Position numbers and translations under genes: made by a program. From Virgibacillus proomii (GTDB lineage Bacteria; Bacillota; Bacilli; Bacillales; Amphibacillaceae), in contig NZ_JAHLNO010000024.1 of assembly GCF_018916875.1 (NCBI RefSeq), positions 1-64,000 of the forward strand: 64,000 nucleotides of DNA, written 5' to 3'. Position 1 is the stretch's first letter; each line of letters starts with the position of its first letter. Below the pieces are notes generated by a model. That model did no database searches. It saw only the letters and a list, made by a program, of their open reading frames with translations, and was not told where the DNA came from. This document shows, piece by piece, positions 38,317 through 46,766 of the stretch.

Positions 38317-38321
38317 AACAT

Positions 38322-39239
38322 TTATTCAGCTTCTTGTTTCAATTCAATCCATATATTTTGTCTTACATTGCTTGCATCTACTGGGTATTCCATCTCTACA
38401 CCATTAATGGTGATGGTTAAGACAGAAGCATTACCGATCTTGAAAAAGACGCGCTCTTTACCACTTAAATCAATTTCTAATGGAGATTGATCTTGATTAA
38501 ACATATTCTCGGCAAATAGTTCTTCCCCATTATCTGCTCTAACGCCCAGCCATGTATCTCCAGTCGCTTCTAATTTAGCTGTTACTTCTTCTCCCGTGTA
38601 TGTGAATTCTACAGTCGACTCAGGCGTACTGCCGGTTCCTTTTTCAATAACATTAAATTCAGCTTCTTTATCTTTGTCTTTATCTTTGTCATCAGCCTTA
38701 TCTTGATCATCCGACTTTTCACTATCATCAGTATCTGTATCCGCCGCAGCCTCATTGTCTTCATTATCATCTTTAATGATGATATCATTACTACTATTTT
38801 CATTTTTTACCGGCTCTTCACTGCCTGTACCCGACATATTTTGGGAAATAAAGAAAATAGCTACAGCAATGATCCCGATAATAAGTAAAACAACAATAAT
38901 GGTTGGAAATAAAGAAAAGTTGGATGAGCTTTTTTCAGTTTGGCTTTTACGAGAACGCTGCATACGCGAGTACTGCTCTTCGTTAGGCTCTTCCGTCTTT
39001 GGTACTTCTTCTTTATGTTCCTCTAATAGTTCATCAGGATCTAATCCAACGGCATTCGCATATTCTTTCATAAATGCACGAGCATAAAACTTGCCAGGAA
39101 GGATTTGCAAATTTCCTTCTTCAATTGCTTGTAAATATCTTTTTTGAATTTTTGTCATTTCTTGTAATTCTTCTAAAGAGAGGTTCTTCGCCTCTCTTGC
39201 TTCTTTTAATCTTTCTCCAATCTGCATATCCAACACCAT
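38322..39239 (-). CDS. rodZ: RodZ-like cell-shape protein (YmfM)
   Basis: This 305-residue protein has a cytoplasmic helix-turn-helix domain (residues 6-75, RLKEAREAKNLSLEELQEMTKIQKRYL), one membrane span (about 108-130), a very acidic low-complexity linker (145-190, runs of D, E and K), and an extracellular DUF4115 domain. RodZ links MreB to the wall machinery. It lies between ymfK and pgsA as in B. subtilis. An internal ATG four codons in is an alternative start. The acidic repeat linker (DKDKDKD) is typical of halotolerant proteomes. Confidence 0.9.
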   Translation of the reverse strand: MVLDMQIGERLKEAREAKNLSLEELQEMTKIQKRYLQAIEEGNLQILPGKFYARAFMKEYANAVGLDPDELLEEHKEEVPKTEEPNEEQYSRMQRSRKSQTEKSSSNFSLFPTIIVVLLIIGIIAVAIFFISQNMSGTGSEEPVKNENSSNDIIIKDDNEDNEAAADTDTDDSEKSDDQDKADDKDKDKDKEAEFNVIEKGTGSTPESTVEFTYTGEEVTAKLEATGDTWLGVRADNGEELFAENMFNQDQSPLEIDLSGKERVFFKIGNASVLTITINGVEMEYPVDASNVRQNIWIELKQEAE

Positions 39240-39244
39240 CCATT

Positions 39245-40036
39245 TTAAAAATCAAACATTGATGTTCCGTTTTCTTGTTTAAACTGCTGTGGCTCAACAG
39301 GTTCATATGTAATTTCTTCATCCTCATGATTACGTAATTCAATAATATAATCAAAATCAGTTATTTCATATTCCGTCATTTGGACAAATATATCTGGATG
39401 CTCCACAACTTTAATTGAGGGGAGTCGCATAACTTCTCGAATAAGTTGCCAATGCTGTTCATTTGCACGACGTGTCGATACAATACCATCGATAATATAA
39501 ACATTATCTGGATTGTACTCTCCTTCAATTAGCTTATTGCGTACAGTTTGTTTTAAAAGTGTGCTGGATACAAATAGCCACCGTTTATTAGCACATACAC
39601 TTGCAGCAACTACCGATTCTGTTTTTCCTACTCTAGGCATGCCGCGAATTCCAATCAATTTATGTCCATCTGTTTTAAATAACTCTGCCATAAAGTCTAC
39701 AAGCAAGCCAAGATCATCGCGATTGAAACGAACGGTTTTATGGTCATCTACATCCCGATGTATATACCTGCCATGACGAACAGCTAATTTATCACGAAGT
39801 TTAGGTTGGCGCAGCTTAATAACCCTAATGGTATCCATTGTTTTTAAAATAGATTTTAAACGTAAAATATTTTCATCATATTTAGAAAGGAGCAGCATTC
39901 CTCGCCGATAATTTTCCAACCCATTTATCATGATAATATTGATGGATAGCATACCAAGCAAGGAAGATATATCGCCAAGCAAACCAGGGCGATTAATTTT
40001 AATTTCATATTCCAGATACCACTCTGTTTTTTCCAT
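39245..40036 (-). CDS. ymfK: YmfK family protein (DUF3388)
   Basis: This 263-residue protein has an N-terminal ACT-like stretch (EYEIKINRPGLLGDISSLLGML, residues 9-45) and a P-loop-like GIRGMPRVGKTES (about 132-144) in DUF3388. The function is unknown. ATG 40036 has AAAGGGGT upstream; six codons of open frame above it are rejected. It ends five bases before rodZ, so the two are probably co-transcribed, which hints at a link to cell shape (inference). Confidence 0.88.
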   Translation of the reverse strand: MEKTEWYLEYEIKINRPGLLGDISSLLGMLSINIIMINGLENYRRGMLLLSKYDENILRLKSILKTMDTIRVIKLRQPKLRDKLAVRHGRYIHRDVDDHKTVRFNRDDLGLLVDFMAELFKTDGHKLIGIRGMPRVGKTESVVAASVCANKRWLFVSSTLLKQTVRNKLIEGEYNPDNVYIIDGIVSTRRANEQHWQLIREVMRLPSIKVVEHPDIFVQMTEYEITDFDYIIELRNHEDEEITYEPVEPQQFKQENGTSMFDF

Positions 40037-40472
40037 ATGATACCCCTTTGTCAAAAATTAACCAAAGATTACTACATATCCCATATGAGCCTTAGGACAT
40101 TTCTTCATACTATCTAATTATATAATAAAGGATTTTTCCTTAAGTGAAAAGAGATTAGGGAATAATTAAATGAAAATAGTTATCTTCTATATCATATATA
40201 TACCCTATTTTAGCAAAATAAAGCAAATATAAAAAGAAAATCATGTATAAAAAACAATTTATAAGTGATTGCTTCCATTACATAAAATTAAACACCTAAT
40301 CATTTTTTAAACGCCAAGCGACCTCTATATTAAAATTTCTGCTTTTTACGTGGAAAAAGAATGTTGCAAAAGTCAGTAAAAATTCCCATGCATGTTCACA
40401 GACTTAAAAGAAATATAAAAATAGAACAATCTATTTTTATATTCACAATGCTGGAGATATAATTTCCTGGAT
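40037..40472. other. Gap without a supported gene
   Basis: AT-rich. An AT hairpin AAAAATAG/CTATTTTT lies at 40423-40441, and GGAGATATAATTTCCTGGATCAT at 40454-40474 resembles the end of the family C extension just ahead of repeat B4. Nothing else recognised. Confidence 0.3.
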
Positions 40473-40568
40473 CATTAGAAAAACTTGGCTTGTCGCCAAG
40501 TCTTTATGGCGAAAGCTATCGTTTTTCTTATACTATAAACCATAAAGTTTTATACTTTCCTATAGTAG
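40473..40568 (+). repeat. Dispersed repeat family B, copy B4
   Basis: Full copy; ACTTGGC/GCCAAGT hairpin intact. The ACTATA end adjoins, on the minus strand, the U-tract of the terminator at 40573-40610. Confidence 0.85.
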
Positions 40569-40572
40569 AACA

Positions 40573-40610
40573 CAAAAAGAAGCCGTTCAAATAACGAAAC
40601 AGCTTCCTTT
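40573..40610. terminator. Terminator downstream of ymfJ
   Basis: GAAGC-c-GTT (40579-40587) pairs with AAC-a-GCTTC (40598-40606), T-rich on both sides. Confidence 0.65.
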
Positions 40611-40627
40611 TCTTAATTCACAATTAT

Positions 40628-40822
40628 TTATCGATATTTGTGAAGAATAATAATTCCAAAGAGAAATAACCAGAAGTAATGCATTACACAACCGACAATC
40701 AGGGTACGATCGTTCCTAAACCTTGAACGAGACAGGGAAAATGGAAATTCTACCCGAATATGAATGTCGGAAGAATGTGGTATACAATTTAGTGGGCTTA
40801 ATGCAGGTAAGTATATATCCAC
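40628..40822 (-). CDS. Possible 64-residue membrane peptide (doubtful)
   Basis: A GTG at 40822 opens a 64-codon frame between ymfJ and its terminator, ending in a hydrophobic segment (CVMHYFWLFLFGIIILHKYR). No ribosome site precedes the GTG. It may be a decayed gene or an untranslated tail of the ymfJ transcript. Family not recognised. Confidence 0.2.
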   Translation of the reverse strand: MDIYLPALSPLNCIPHSSDIHIRVEFPFSLSRSRFRNDRTLIVGCVMHYFWLFLFGIIILHKYR

Positions 40823-40838
40823 AGAACTTGTTTCTTTA

Positions 40839-41099
40839 TTACTGCTGATTACCTTGACTTTGGACGAATTTAACCATTGCATTGGCAATAGCTTGTTGCT
40901 CTTGTTCAGATGCAGAATTCCATAAATCACGCAATACTGCTTCTTCTTTATTTTTTGCATCAACATTTTTAGATAGGTAATCACCAACTTCATGAGCTAC
41001 ATTTTGAATGGTTTGATTACTCATACCTTGTTGCTGAGCTTGGTTTAACTTATTTGCTAAAAAGCTTTTCCATGAATCAAAATTGTCCAAAACAGACAT
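40839..41099 (-). CDS. ymfJ: YmfJ family protein (DUF3243)
   Basis: This 86-residue helical protein matches YmfJ (85 residues in B. subtilis): NFDSWKSFLANKLNQAQQQGMSN, IQNVAHEVGDYLSKNVDAKN, and EEAVLRDLWNSASEQEQQAIANAMV. Function unknown. It lies between ymfI and ymfK in the conserved order and has a GGAGG site. Confidence 0.92.
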   Translation of the reverse strand: MSVLDNFDSWKSFLANKLNQAQQQGMSNQTIQNVAHEVGDYLSKNVDAKNKEEAVLRDLWNSASEQEQQAIANAMVKFVQSQGNQQ

Positions 41100-41177
41100 T
41101 TACTTTTCCTCCTTCTAGTTTATACACACCTAGTATTTGAGTTATTTTCTAGTTTATGCATATTAGAAGGAGTAAAA

Positions 41178-41891
41178 TTACCACCCGCCTGTAATATCAA
41201 TAATTGCTCCTTGAATATAGCTGCTCTCATCAGAAAATAAAAACCTTGCCGTATGAGCAATATCATCTGGAGTTCCCGCTCTATTTTGGGGAATCTCTTT
41301 AAAAATGGCCTCTCTTTCTTTCTCGCATAAATGACCGTTCATTTTTGTGTCAATAAATCCCGGACTTATCGCATTTACGGAAATCCCTGATGGAGCTACC
41401 TCTTTTGCCAGCGCTTTTACAAAGCTGTTTTGCGCACCTTTTACAGCCGAATATACAACTTCATTACTTGCTCCTTGCTCTCCCCATATTGACGTAATAA
41501 ATAGAATCGTTCCTGCTTGTTTGGAAATCATTTTTGGCAGAAGTTGCTTTGTAATTAACCAGGGCGATTTTACATATAGCTGAATCATTTCATTCATTGT
41601 AGTTTCTGAAGTTTCCTGAAATAGCCCATAGTAAGCTTTACCGCTAGCAAAAACAATCCCATCTATTGATATTTCGAGCATTTTCAAAAATCGTTTACAG
41701 TCTTGCTCGTTGCTTAAATCCGCTTGATAAATAGCCAAAATGGCCTCCCCATGCTCTTTACAAAGTTCGTTGATTACTTGATTATTCGTATGATAATGAA
41801 GCAATAACTGATGGCCTGCTTGCAGTAATTGCCGAGCTATTGCTATCCCAATATCACCGCTTGCACCAACAATTAAGATATTTTTCCCCAT
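41178..41891 (-). CDS. ymfI: YmfI, short-chain dehydrogenase/reductase
   Basis: This 237-residue oxidoreductase has the nucleotide-binding GASGDIG (residues 9-15), a catalytic serine in FITSIWG and the YxxxK pair in VYSAVKGAQ. It resembles 3-oxoacyl-ACP reductase (FabG) but its substrate is unproven. It lies nine bases after ymfH and belongs to the ymfF-ymfH-ymfI cluster. Confidence 0.9.
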   Translation of the reverse strand: MGKNILIVGASGDIGIAIARQLLQAGHQLLLHYHTNNQVINELCKEHGEAILAIYQADLSNEQDCKRFLKMLEISIDGIVFASGKAYYGLFQETSETTMNEMIQLYVKSPWLITKQLLPKMISKQAGTILFITSIWGEQGASNEVVYSAVKGAQNSFVKALAKEVAPSGISVNAISPGFIDTKMNGHLCEKEREAIFKEIPQNRAGTPDDIAHTARFLFSDESSYIQGAIIDITGGW

Positions 41892-41900
41892 TATCTTTCA

Positions 41901-43184
41901 TTACTCCGTTGCTATGGTGCATACCGCTAATCGCTCATCAGCTATCCACTTTTCCATAAATTGTTTGGCATCTTGTAACGTAAGAGCTCTGACAGTAGGT
42001 AATAGCTGGAAGAAGTCAATACCCAGTAAGTAATAATGGGTATAGGAGTTAGCTATTGTTTCCAAGCGATTCATCATACGTAATAGTTGTCCGATCTTTT
42101 TCTTTTTGATGCGTTGGAATGTTACTTCACTTAATTCTCCCTCTTGAATCTGAAGCAGCATTTCCTTTAGTCTTTTGGCAAATTCCTGCGGGTTTTTTGT
42201 ATTGCTGCCAATTAAAACATAGCCAAAATCACGATCGATATTGGTCTCATAGAAAAAGCTATCATCAATGAGTTGTTTATTATACAATTCTTGATAATAC
42301 GGACCGCCTTTTGAAAAATAATAATCCATTAACATATCTTGCAATAGATCATTTTTCAAAATCAAGTCAGGTGAATTTTCGCTGAAAGCACCTTTAATAC
42401 CAACCGTACATTTCGGAATGGATACAGGCATCGTTATTTGTTTTTCTTTCATAGCCACTTTTTTAGGTTCTTCAGGAAACTCTCTGTGTAATTGCTCCAT
42501 TCGGTCAAACTTCTTTTTGGCCTGATTTGCTTTAATTAATTCCATCATTTGTTTAGGGTTAAAATTCCCGGTAACAAATAAAATCATATTTTCCGGATGA
42601 TAAAATGTATGATAGCATGTATATAAATCATCCTTTGTAATTTGATAAATGGACTCAACGGTACCAGCAATATCAACATTTATCGGGTGGTTTTGGAACA
42701 TTGCTTTGATCGTTCCCATAAACGCTTGCCACTCTGGCTGATCATCATACATTTTGATTTCTTGAGCAATAATCCCTTTTTCCTTTTCTACAGATTCTTC
42801 GGTAAAATAAGGGTCCTGTACAAAATCAATCAGTGTTTCCACATTTTTTTCAATATGATCTGTAGCTGTAAACAAATAAGCTGTTTTGGTAAATGATGTA
42901 TATGCATTGGCAGAAGCACCTTGTTTCGAGAAGTCATAAAAAACATCTCCTTGCTCACTTTCAAATAATTTATGCTCTAAAAAGTGAGCAACACCTTCAG
43001 GTACAGTCACTGCTTCATCTTTTCCAATTGGTGTGAAATGTAAATCAATAGAGCCATAGTTCGTTGTAAACAGTGCATGTGTCTTGGCCATTTCTTGCTT
43101 TGGTAAGAGACAAACTGTAAGTCCATTATCCAGTTTTTCCGTATATAATGTCTCCCCGATATCTTGATACGTACGTTTATTCAT
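41901..43184 (-). CDS. ymfH: YmfH, M16-family zinc peptidase
   Basis: This 427-residue protein has the inverted zinc motif HxxEH at His67-Glu70-His71 in VAHFLEHKLFE, with a distal glutamate expected in the EKGIIAQEIKMYDDQPEW stretch. Family M16 members act as two-domain clamps. It overlaps ymfF by eight bases; the active YmfH and the motif-less YmfF probably form a heterodimer, as in AlbE/AlbF-type pairs (inference). Confidence 0.92.
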   Translation of the reverse strand: MNKRTYQDIGETLYTEKLDNGLTVCLLPKQEMAKTHALFTTNYGSIDLHFTPIGKDEAVTVPEGVAHFLEHKLFESEQGDVFYDFSKQGASANAYTSFTKTAYLFTATDHIEKNVETLIDFVQDPYFTEESVEKEKGIIAQEIKMYDDQPEWQAFMGTIKAMFQNHPINVDIAGTVESIYQITKDDLYTCYHTFYHPENMILFVTGNFNPKQMMELIKANQAKKKFDRMEQLHREFPEEPKKVAMKEKQITMPVSIPKCTVGIKGAFSENSPDLILKNDLLQDMLMDYYFSKGGPYYQELYNKQLIDDSFFYETNIDRDFGYVLIGSNTKNPQEFAKRLKEMLLQIQEGELSEVTFQRIKKKKIGQLLRMMNRLETIANSYTHYYLLGIDFFQLLPTVRALTLQDAKQFMEKWIADERLAVCTIATE

Positions 43185-44472
43185 GGGAATCTCCTTTCTC
43201 CGACGTTAATAAATATGTCGTATCTTCTTGTAGTTTTTTACTAACAGCAACAACTTCTTCCTTTGTTACTTGCTTTATCCGCTCAATAAAGTCGATCGGG
43301 TTTATTCGTTTATCAGCTAATATCTGTTGATATAAAAACTCTATCGTTCCTTGTGGATGATCTAATGTTTCCAGTAATTGGTTAGTAATTTGTGCTTTAG
43401 CTTCTTCTATCTGATGACTAGTAAAATCACCCTGTTTCATTGCAGTCATTTGATTTTTTATAATATCCCTTGCCTTTTCAAAATCTTTTGGAGCAATGCC
43501 GCTAAATACAAGTAATAACCCTTTATGGCTTTCAAGTCGAGAAGCAGCATAATAAGCAAGACTATTTTTTTCTCTAACATTCTTAAACAACTTTGAGCTT
43601 GGAAATCCGCCAAAGATGCCATTGAATACGTGCAGCGCATAATATTCCGGCTGATCGAACGTTACATTTGTTCGATAACCAATATGTAGCTTTGCTTGTT
43701 GAATCTGATCTGTTTCAATCACTTGCTTTGGTGACTTCTCTACTATTGAACGACTAGCTTCTTGATGATTTTGATTGCGGCTTGCACTTGGCGTGAGCTC
43801 GAAAATAGATGTTACTATTTCTTCCATTCTATTTAACGGTAAATCACCTTGTATATAGACATCCATTCGATCTTCACGAATCATTTGTTGGTAATAAGCG
43901 TATAAGCTTTTCGAAGTGATCGTTTCCAACTCATCCATATATCCATGTACATGTAGCTGATAAGCTTCCCCTTTGCACATTTCATCAATTAAGCGCATGT
44001 TTGCATAACTCATTTTGTCATCTTTTAAAGCAAGGATTTTTTGTTTCAATGTTTCCTTTTCTCGATTAAAAACGCTTGGTGCAAATTGATTGTCATCACT
44101 ATTTGGGTCAAATAGTACATCATGCAGTAAGTTTAATCCTTGAATTAATATTGGCGGGTTGTCCTGCAAAAACTTCTGATTTGCAATTTCCAAACGCAAA
44201 CTAATAATATGGTTCTCTCCTTTTTTCGCACCATCTAAAGATATGGATGCACCATACAGTTCATCTAATTTCAGTTGAAACTCCTGCTTTGTCGGATATC
44301 GCTTTGTTCCTTGCCTTAAAACATATGGAAGAAGCGCTCGTTTCGTTATCGTTTTTTTTTCTAAAGGTGCCTTTAACTTCACCACTACCGTAACCGTTTT
44401 ATACTTTTTAGTAGGAATATAATGAAAATAGTATCCATTTGTTTGTTTTATTGTTTCAGTTATTTTCTCCAT
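43177..44472 (-). CDS. ymfF: YmfF, M16-family peptidase-like subunit lacking the zinc motif
   Basis: This 431-residue protein has the M16 fold (two repeats, with REKNSLAYYAASRLESHKG in the C-terminal half) but no HxxEH or HxxEH-like motif in the first half, where the zinc site would be. It is therefore likely the non-catalytic partner of YmfH. The overlap with ymfH supports coupled production. Confidence 0.9.
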   Translation of the reverse strand: MEKITETIKQTNGYYFHYIPTKKYKTVTVVVKLKAPLEKKTITKRALLPYVLRQGTKRYPTKQEFQLKLDELYGASISLDGAKKGENHIISLRLEIANQKFLQDNPPILIQGLNLLHDVLFDPNSDDNQFAPSVFNREKETLKQKILALKDDKMSYANMRLIDEMCKGEAYQLHVHGYMDELETITSKSLYAYYQQMIREDRMDVYIQGDLPLNRMEEIVTSIFELTPSASRNQNHQEASRSIVEKSPKQVIETDQIQQAKLHIGYRTNVTFDQPEYYALHVFNGIFGGFPSSKLFKNVREKNSLAYYAASRLESHKGLLLVFSGIAPKDFEKARDIIKNQMTAMKQGDFTSHQIEEAKAQITNQLLETLDHPQGTIEFLYQQILADKRINPIDFIERIKQVTKEEVVAVSKKLQEDTTYLLTSEKGDSHE

Positions 44473-44544
44473 TCGAATCCTCCTTTTTCAATTCAATGCT
44501 TTTGTCTATTCTTCACTATTTCTCCATTCGTCATCCATTATAAA

Positions 44545-44590
44545 GCAAAAAAAACTGACTTGCGACTTTTACACGCAAACCAATTTTTTT
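44545..44590. terminator. Probable terminator of the nucleoside transporter operon
   Basis: TTGCG (44560-44564) and CGCAA (44574-44578) form a short stem, extended by a few flanking pairs, with long A and T runs on both sides between ymfF and repeat D2. Confidence 0.45.
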
Positions 44591-44682
44591 ACTCTTAGAA
44601 AATTATGGAATTTTTTCCATGATGGATAAATTTTTTAAAATATCTATATTCATCGCTTTACCCCTCAAGATCACTTCACTCC

Positions 44683-44760
44683 TCTACAACGTAGGCAGTC
44701 TCCTTCTTGGAGTTTCAGTGCTTGTTAGGCTGACTAAGGCGCTTGCACTTTTGTTACTGA
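44683..44760 (+). repeat. Dispersed repeat family D, copy D2
   Basis: GTAGGCAGTCTCCTTCTTGG, TTTCAGTGCTTGTTAGGCTG and AAGGCGCTTGCACTTTTG blocks match D1 at 24.1 kb. It directly abuts the nupQ stop. Confidence 0.65.
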
Positions 44761-45720
44761 TCATCGACTACCTTTCATATAAGGTACACCATTCGCTTTT
44801 GGTGCTTCTGCACGACCGATAAATCCAGCTAGCGCTAATATTGTTAATACGTATGGAGCGATAAGCAAGAATACTTGCGGTACGTCAGCTAATAACGGAA
44901 TCCCTGCACCGATCACACTTAAACTTTGAGCAAAACCAAAGAATAAAGCTGCTCCCATTGCGCCTAAAGGATGCCATTTCCCAAAAATAACAGCTGCTAA
45001 CGCCATAAATCCTTGACCAACAATGGTTGCATGGGAAAAGTTTAAAGCGATCGTTAAGGCAAATACAGACCCGCCTAAACCTCCCATTGCACCAGAAATA
45101 ATTACTGCAATATAACGCAGGCGATATACATTGATTCCGTTCGTATCTGCTGCCATTGGATGCTCCCCTACTGCACGCAGTCGTAACCCGAATGGCGTTT
45201 TATATAAAATATACCATGCAATAAATGCGAAGATAATCGCAATATATGAGATAGTATAAATTCCTTTAAAGAATATCTCCCCAATAATTGGAATATCTGC
45301 TAATATTGGAATATCCGTTGTAAAAAATGGTTGTGTGACCATATCGGTTTGACCTTTATCATACCATTGCTTTGTTAAAAATACACCAAGTCCTAATGCT
45401 AAAAAGTTAATTGCTACTCCGCTTACGACCTGGTCTGCATAAAGAGATACGGAAGCTACTGCATGGATAACAGAAAAAAGCGCAGAAACAAACATTGCAA
45501 CGATAATCGATACCCAAGGGGTCCATGCACCAAATACTTCAGCAAAGGTAAGGTTAAACACAATGCCAACAAAAGCACCCATGACCATTAATCCTTCAAG
45601 ACCAATATTAACCACTCCAGATCGTTCGCTAAATACACCGCCAAGAGCTGTAAAAATGAGTGGTGCTGAATAAAAAAGTGCGGTTGGGATAATGGATTGT
45701 AATAATTCAATAAAACTCAT
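44761..45720 (-). CDS. nupQ: Nucleoside ABC transporter permease (NupQ/YufQ type)
   Basis: This 319-residue BPD_transp_2 permease has eight to nine spans and the GLEGLMVMGAFVG motif typical of branched-chain/nucleoside permeases. With NupP, the NupO ATPase and the BMP lipoprotein it forms an importer related to the guanosine transporter NupNOPQ. Its start overlaps nupP by four bases. Substrate assignment rests on family only. Confidence 0.87.
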   Translation of the reverse strand: MSFIELLQSIIPTALFYSAPLIFTALGGVFSERSGVVNIGLEGLMVMGAFVGIVFNLTFAEVFGAWTPWVSIIVAMFVSALFSVIHAVASVSLYADQVVSGVAINFLALGLGVFLTKQWYDKGQTDMVTQPFFTTDIPILADIPIIGEIFFKGIYTISYIAIIFAFIAWYILYKTPFGLRLRAVGEHPMAADTNGINVYRLRYIAVIISGAMGGLGGSVFALTIALNFSHATIVGQGFMALAAVIFGKWHPLGAMGAALFFGFAQSLSVIGAGIPLLADVPQVFLLIAPYVLTILALAGFIGRAEAPKANGVPYMKGSR

Positions 45721-46766
45721 TTATTTCCCCTCCCTTTAAAGCGAAGTATAATCCAACGAATGAGATAGCTTGATGCAACAAAGAAAATGATCAGCGCGAT
45801 AATAATATCCACTAGTTCATTGGGAACGCCGGCTTGAGTAGGCATATTTAAAGCTCCAACCTTAAGAGCACCAAATAAAAGTGCCGCTAATATAACTCCT
45901 ATTGCATTATTTGCTCCCAATAAAGCCACTGCAATTCCGTCAAAACCAAGATTAGAAAAGCCAGAGCTAACAGTCATATTTCCATACGTTCCTAAGCCTT
46001 CCATAGAACCAGCTAAGCCGGCAAAGGCTCCCGAGATGATCATAGTTAAAATGATATTCCGCTTCACACTCATTCCTGCGTATTTAGAAGCATAGCGGTT
46101 ATAACCAACCGCTTTTAACTCAAAGCCAAGATTGGTTCGATCGATGATAAACCACATGACAACTGCTGCAATGACCGCAAGAAAAATCCCATAATGCATA
46201 CGGGAAAAATAGGTTAAATTTTCTAACCAAGCAGATGCCAGTGAGGCTGTAGGTGCAATCATGTCTGTTTTGTCTGCACTCTCTGTTAACACATTACGTA
46301 TAATAGCATTAGTACTATATAAAGCAACATAATTCAGCATAATTGTCACAATTACTTCATGCACTCCCAAGCTAGCTTTCAACAAACCAGGAATGAATCC
46401 CCATAACGCTCCAGCTAATGCAGCTACTAATAAAGCTAAAGGAAGATGAATATACATGGGAGCGTCCACGGTTGTACCAATCCATACTGCAGCAAGCCAA
46501 CCAACAATTACTTGTCCTTCTGCTCCAATATTAAATAGTCCTGCTCGAAAAGCAAAAGCAATGGCTAAACCGGTTAAAATATATGGGGTAGTCTGGCGGA
46601 TTGTTTCACCAAAAAAATAGGGATCGCCAAACGCGCCTTGGAATAATGCGATATAGCCTTGTATCGGATTATAACCAAATAACAGCATAATAATTGCTCC
46701 TGATAAAAGTCCGGTAAAGACAGAGAAAATCGGAACAAGAATATTAAACCATTTATTTGTCATCAT
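45717..46766 (-). CDS. nupP: Nucleoside ABC transporter permease (NupP/YufP type)
   Basis: This 349-residue permease has about nine spans, AFRAGLFNIGAEGQVIVGW and GLGTYGNMTVSSGFSNLGFD, both typical of NupP-like proteins. It overlaps nupO and nupQ by four bases each, so the three membrane-complex genes are translationally coupled. Confidence 0.87.
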   Translation of the reverse strand: MMTNKWFNILVPIFSVFTGLLSGAIIMLLFGYNPIQGYIALFQGAFGDPYFFGETIRQTTPYILTGLAIAFAFRAGLFNIGAEGQVIVGWLAAVWIGTTVDAPMYIHLPLALLVAALAGALWGFIPGLLKASLGVHEVIVTIMLNYVALYSTNAIIRNVLTESADKTDMIAPTASLASAWLENLTYFSRMHYGIFLAVIAAVVMWFIIDRTNLGFELKAVGYNRYASKYAGMSVKRNIILTMIISGAFAGLAGSMEGLGTYGNMTVSSGFSNLGFDGIAVALLGANNAIGVILAALLFGALKVGALNMPTQAGVPNELVDIIIALIIFFVASSYLIRWIILRFKGRGNK

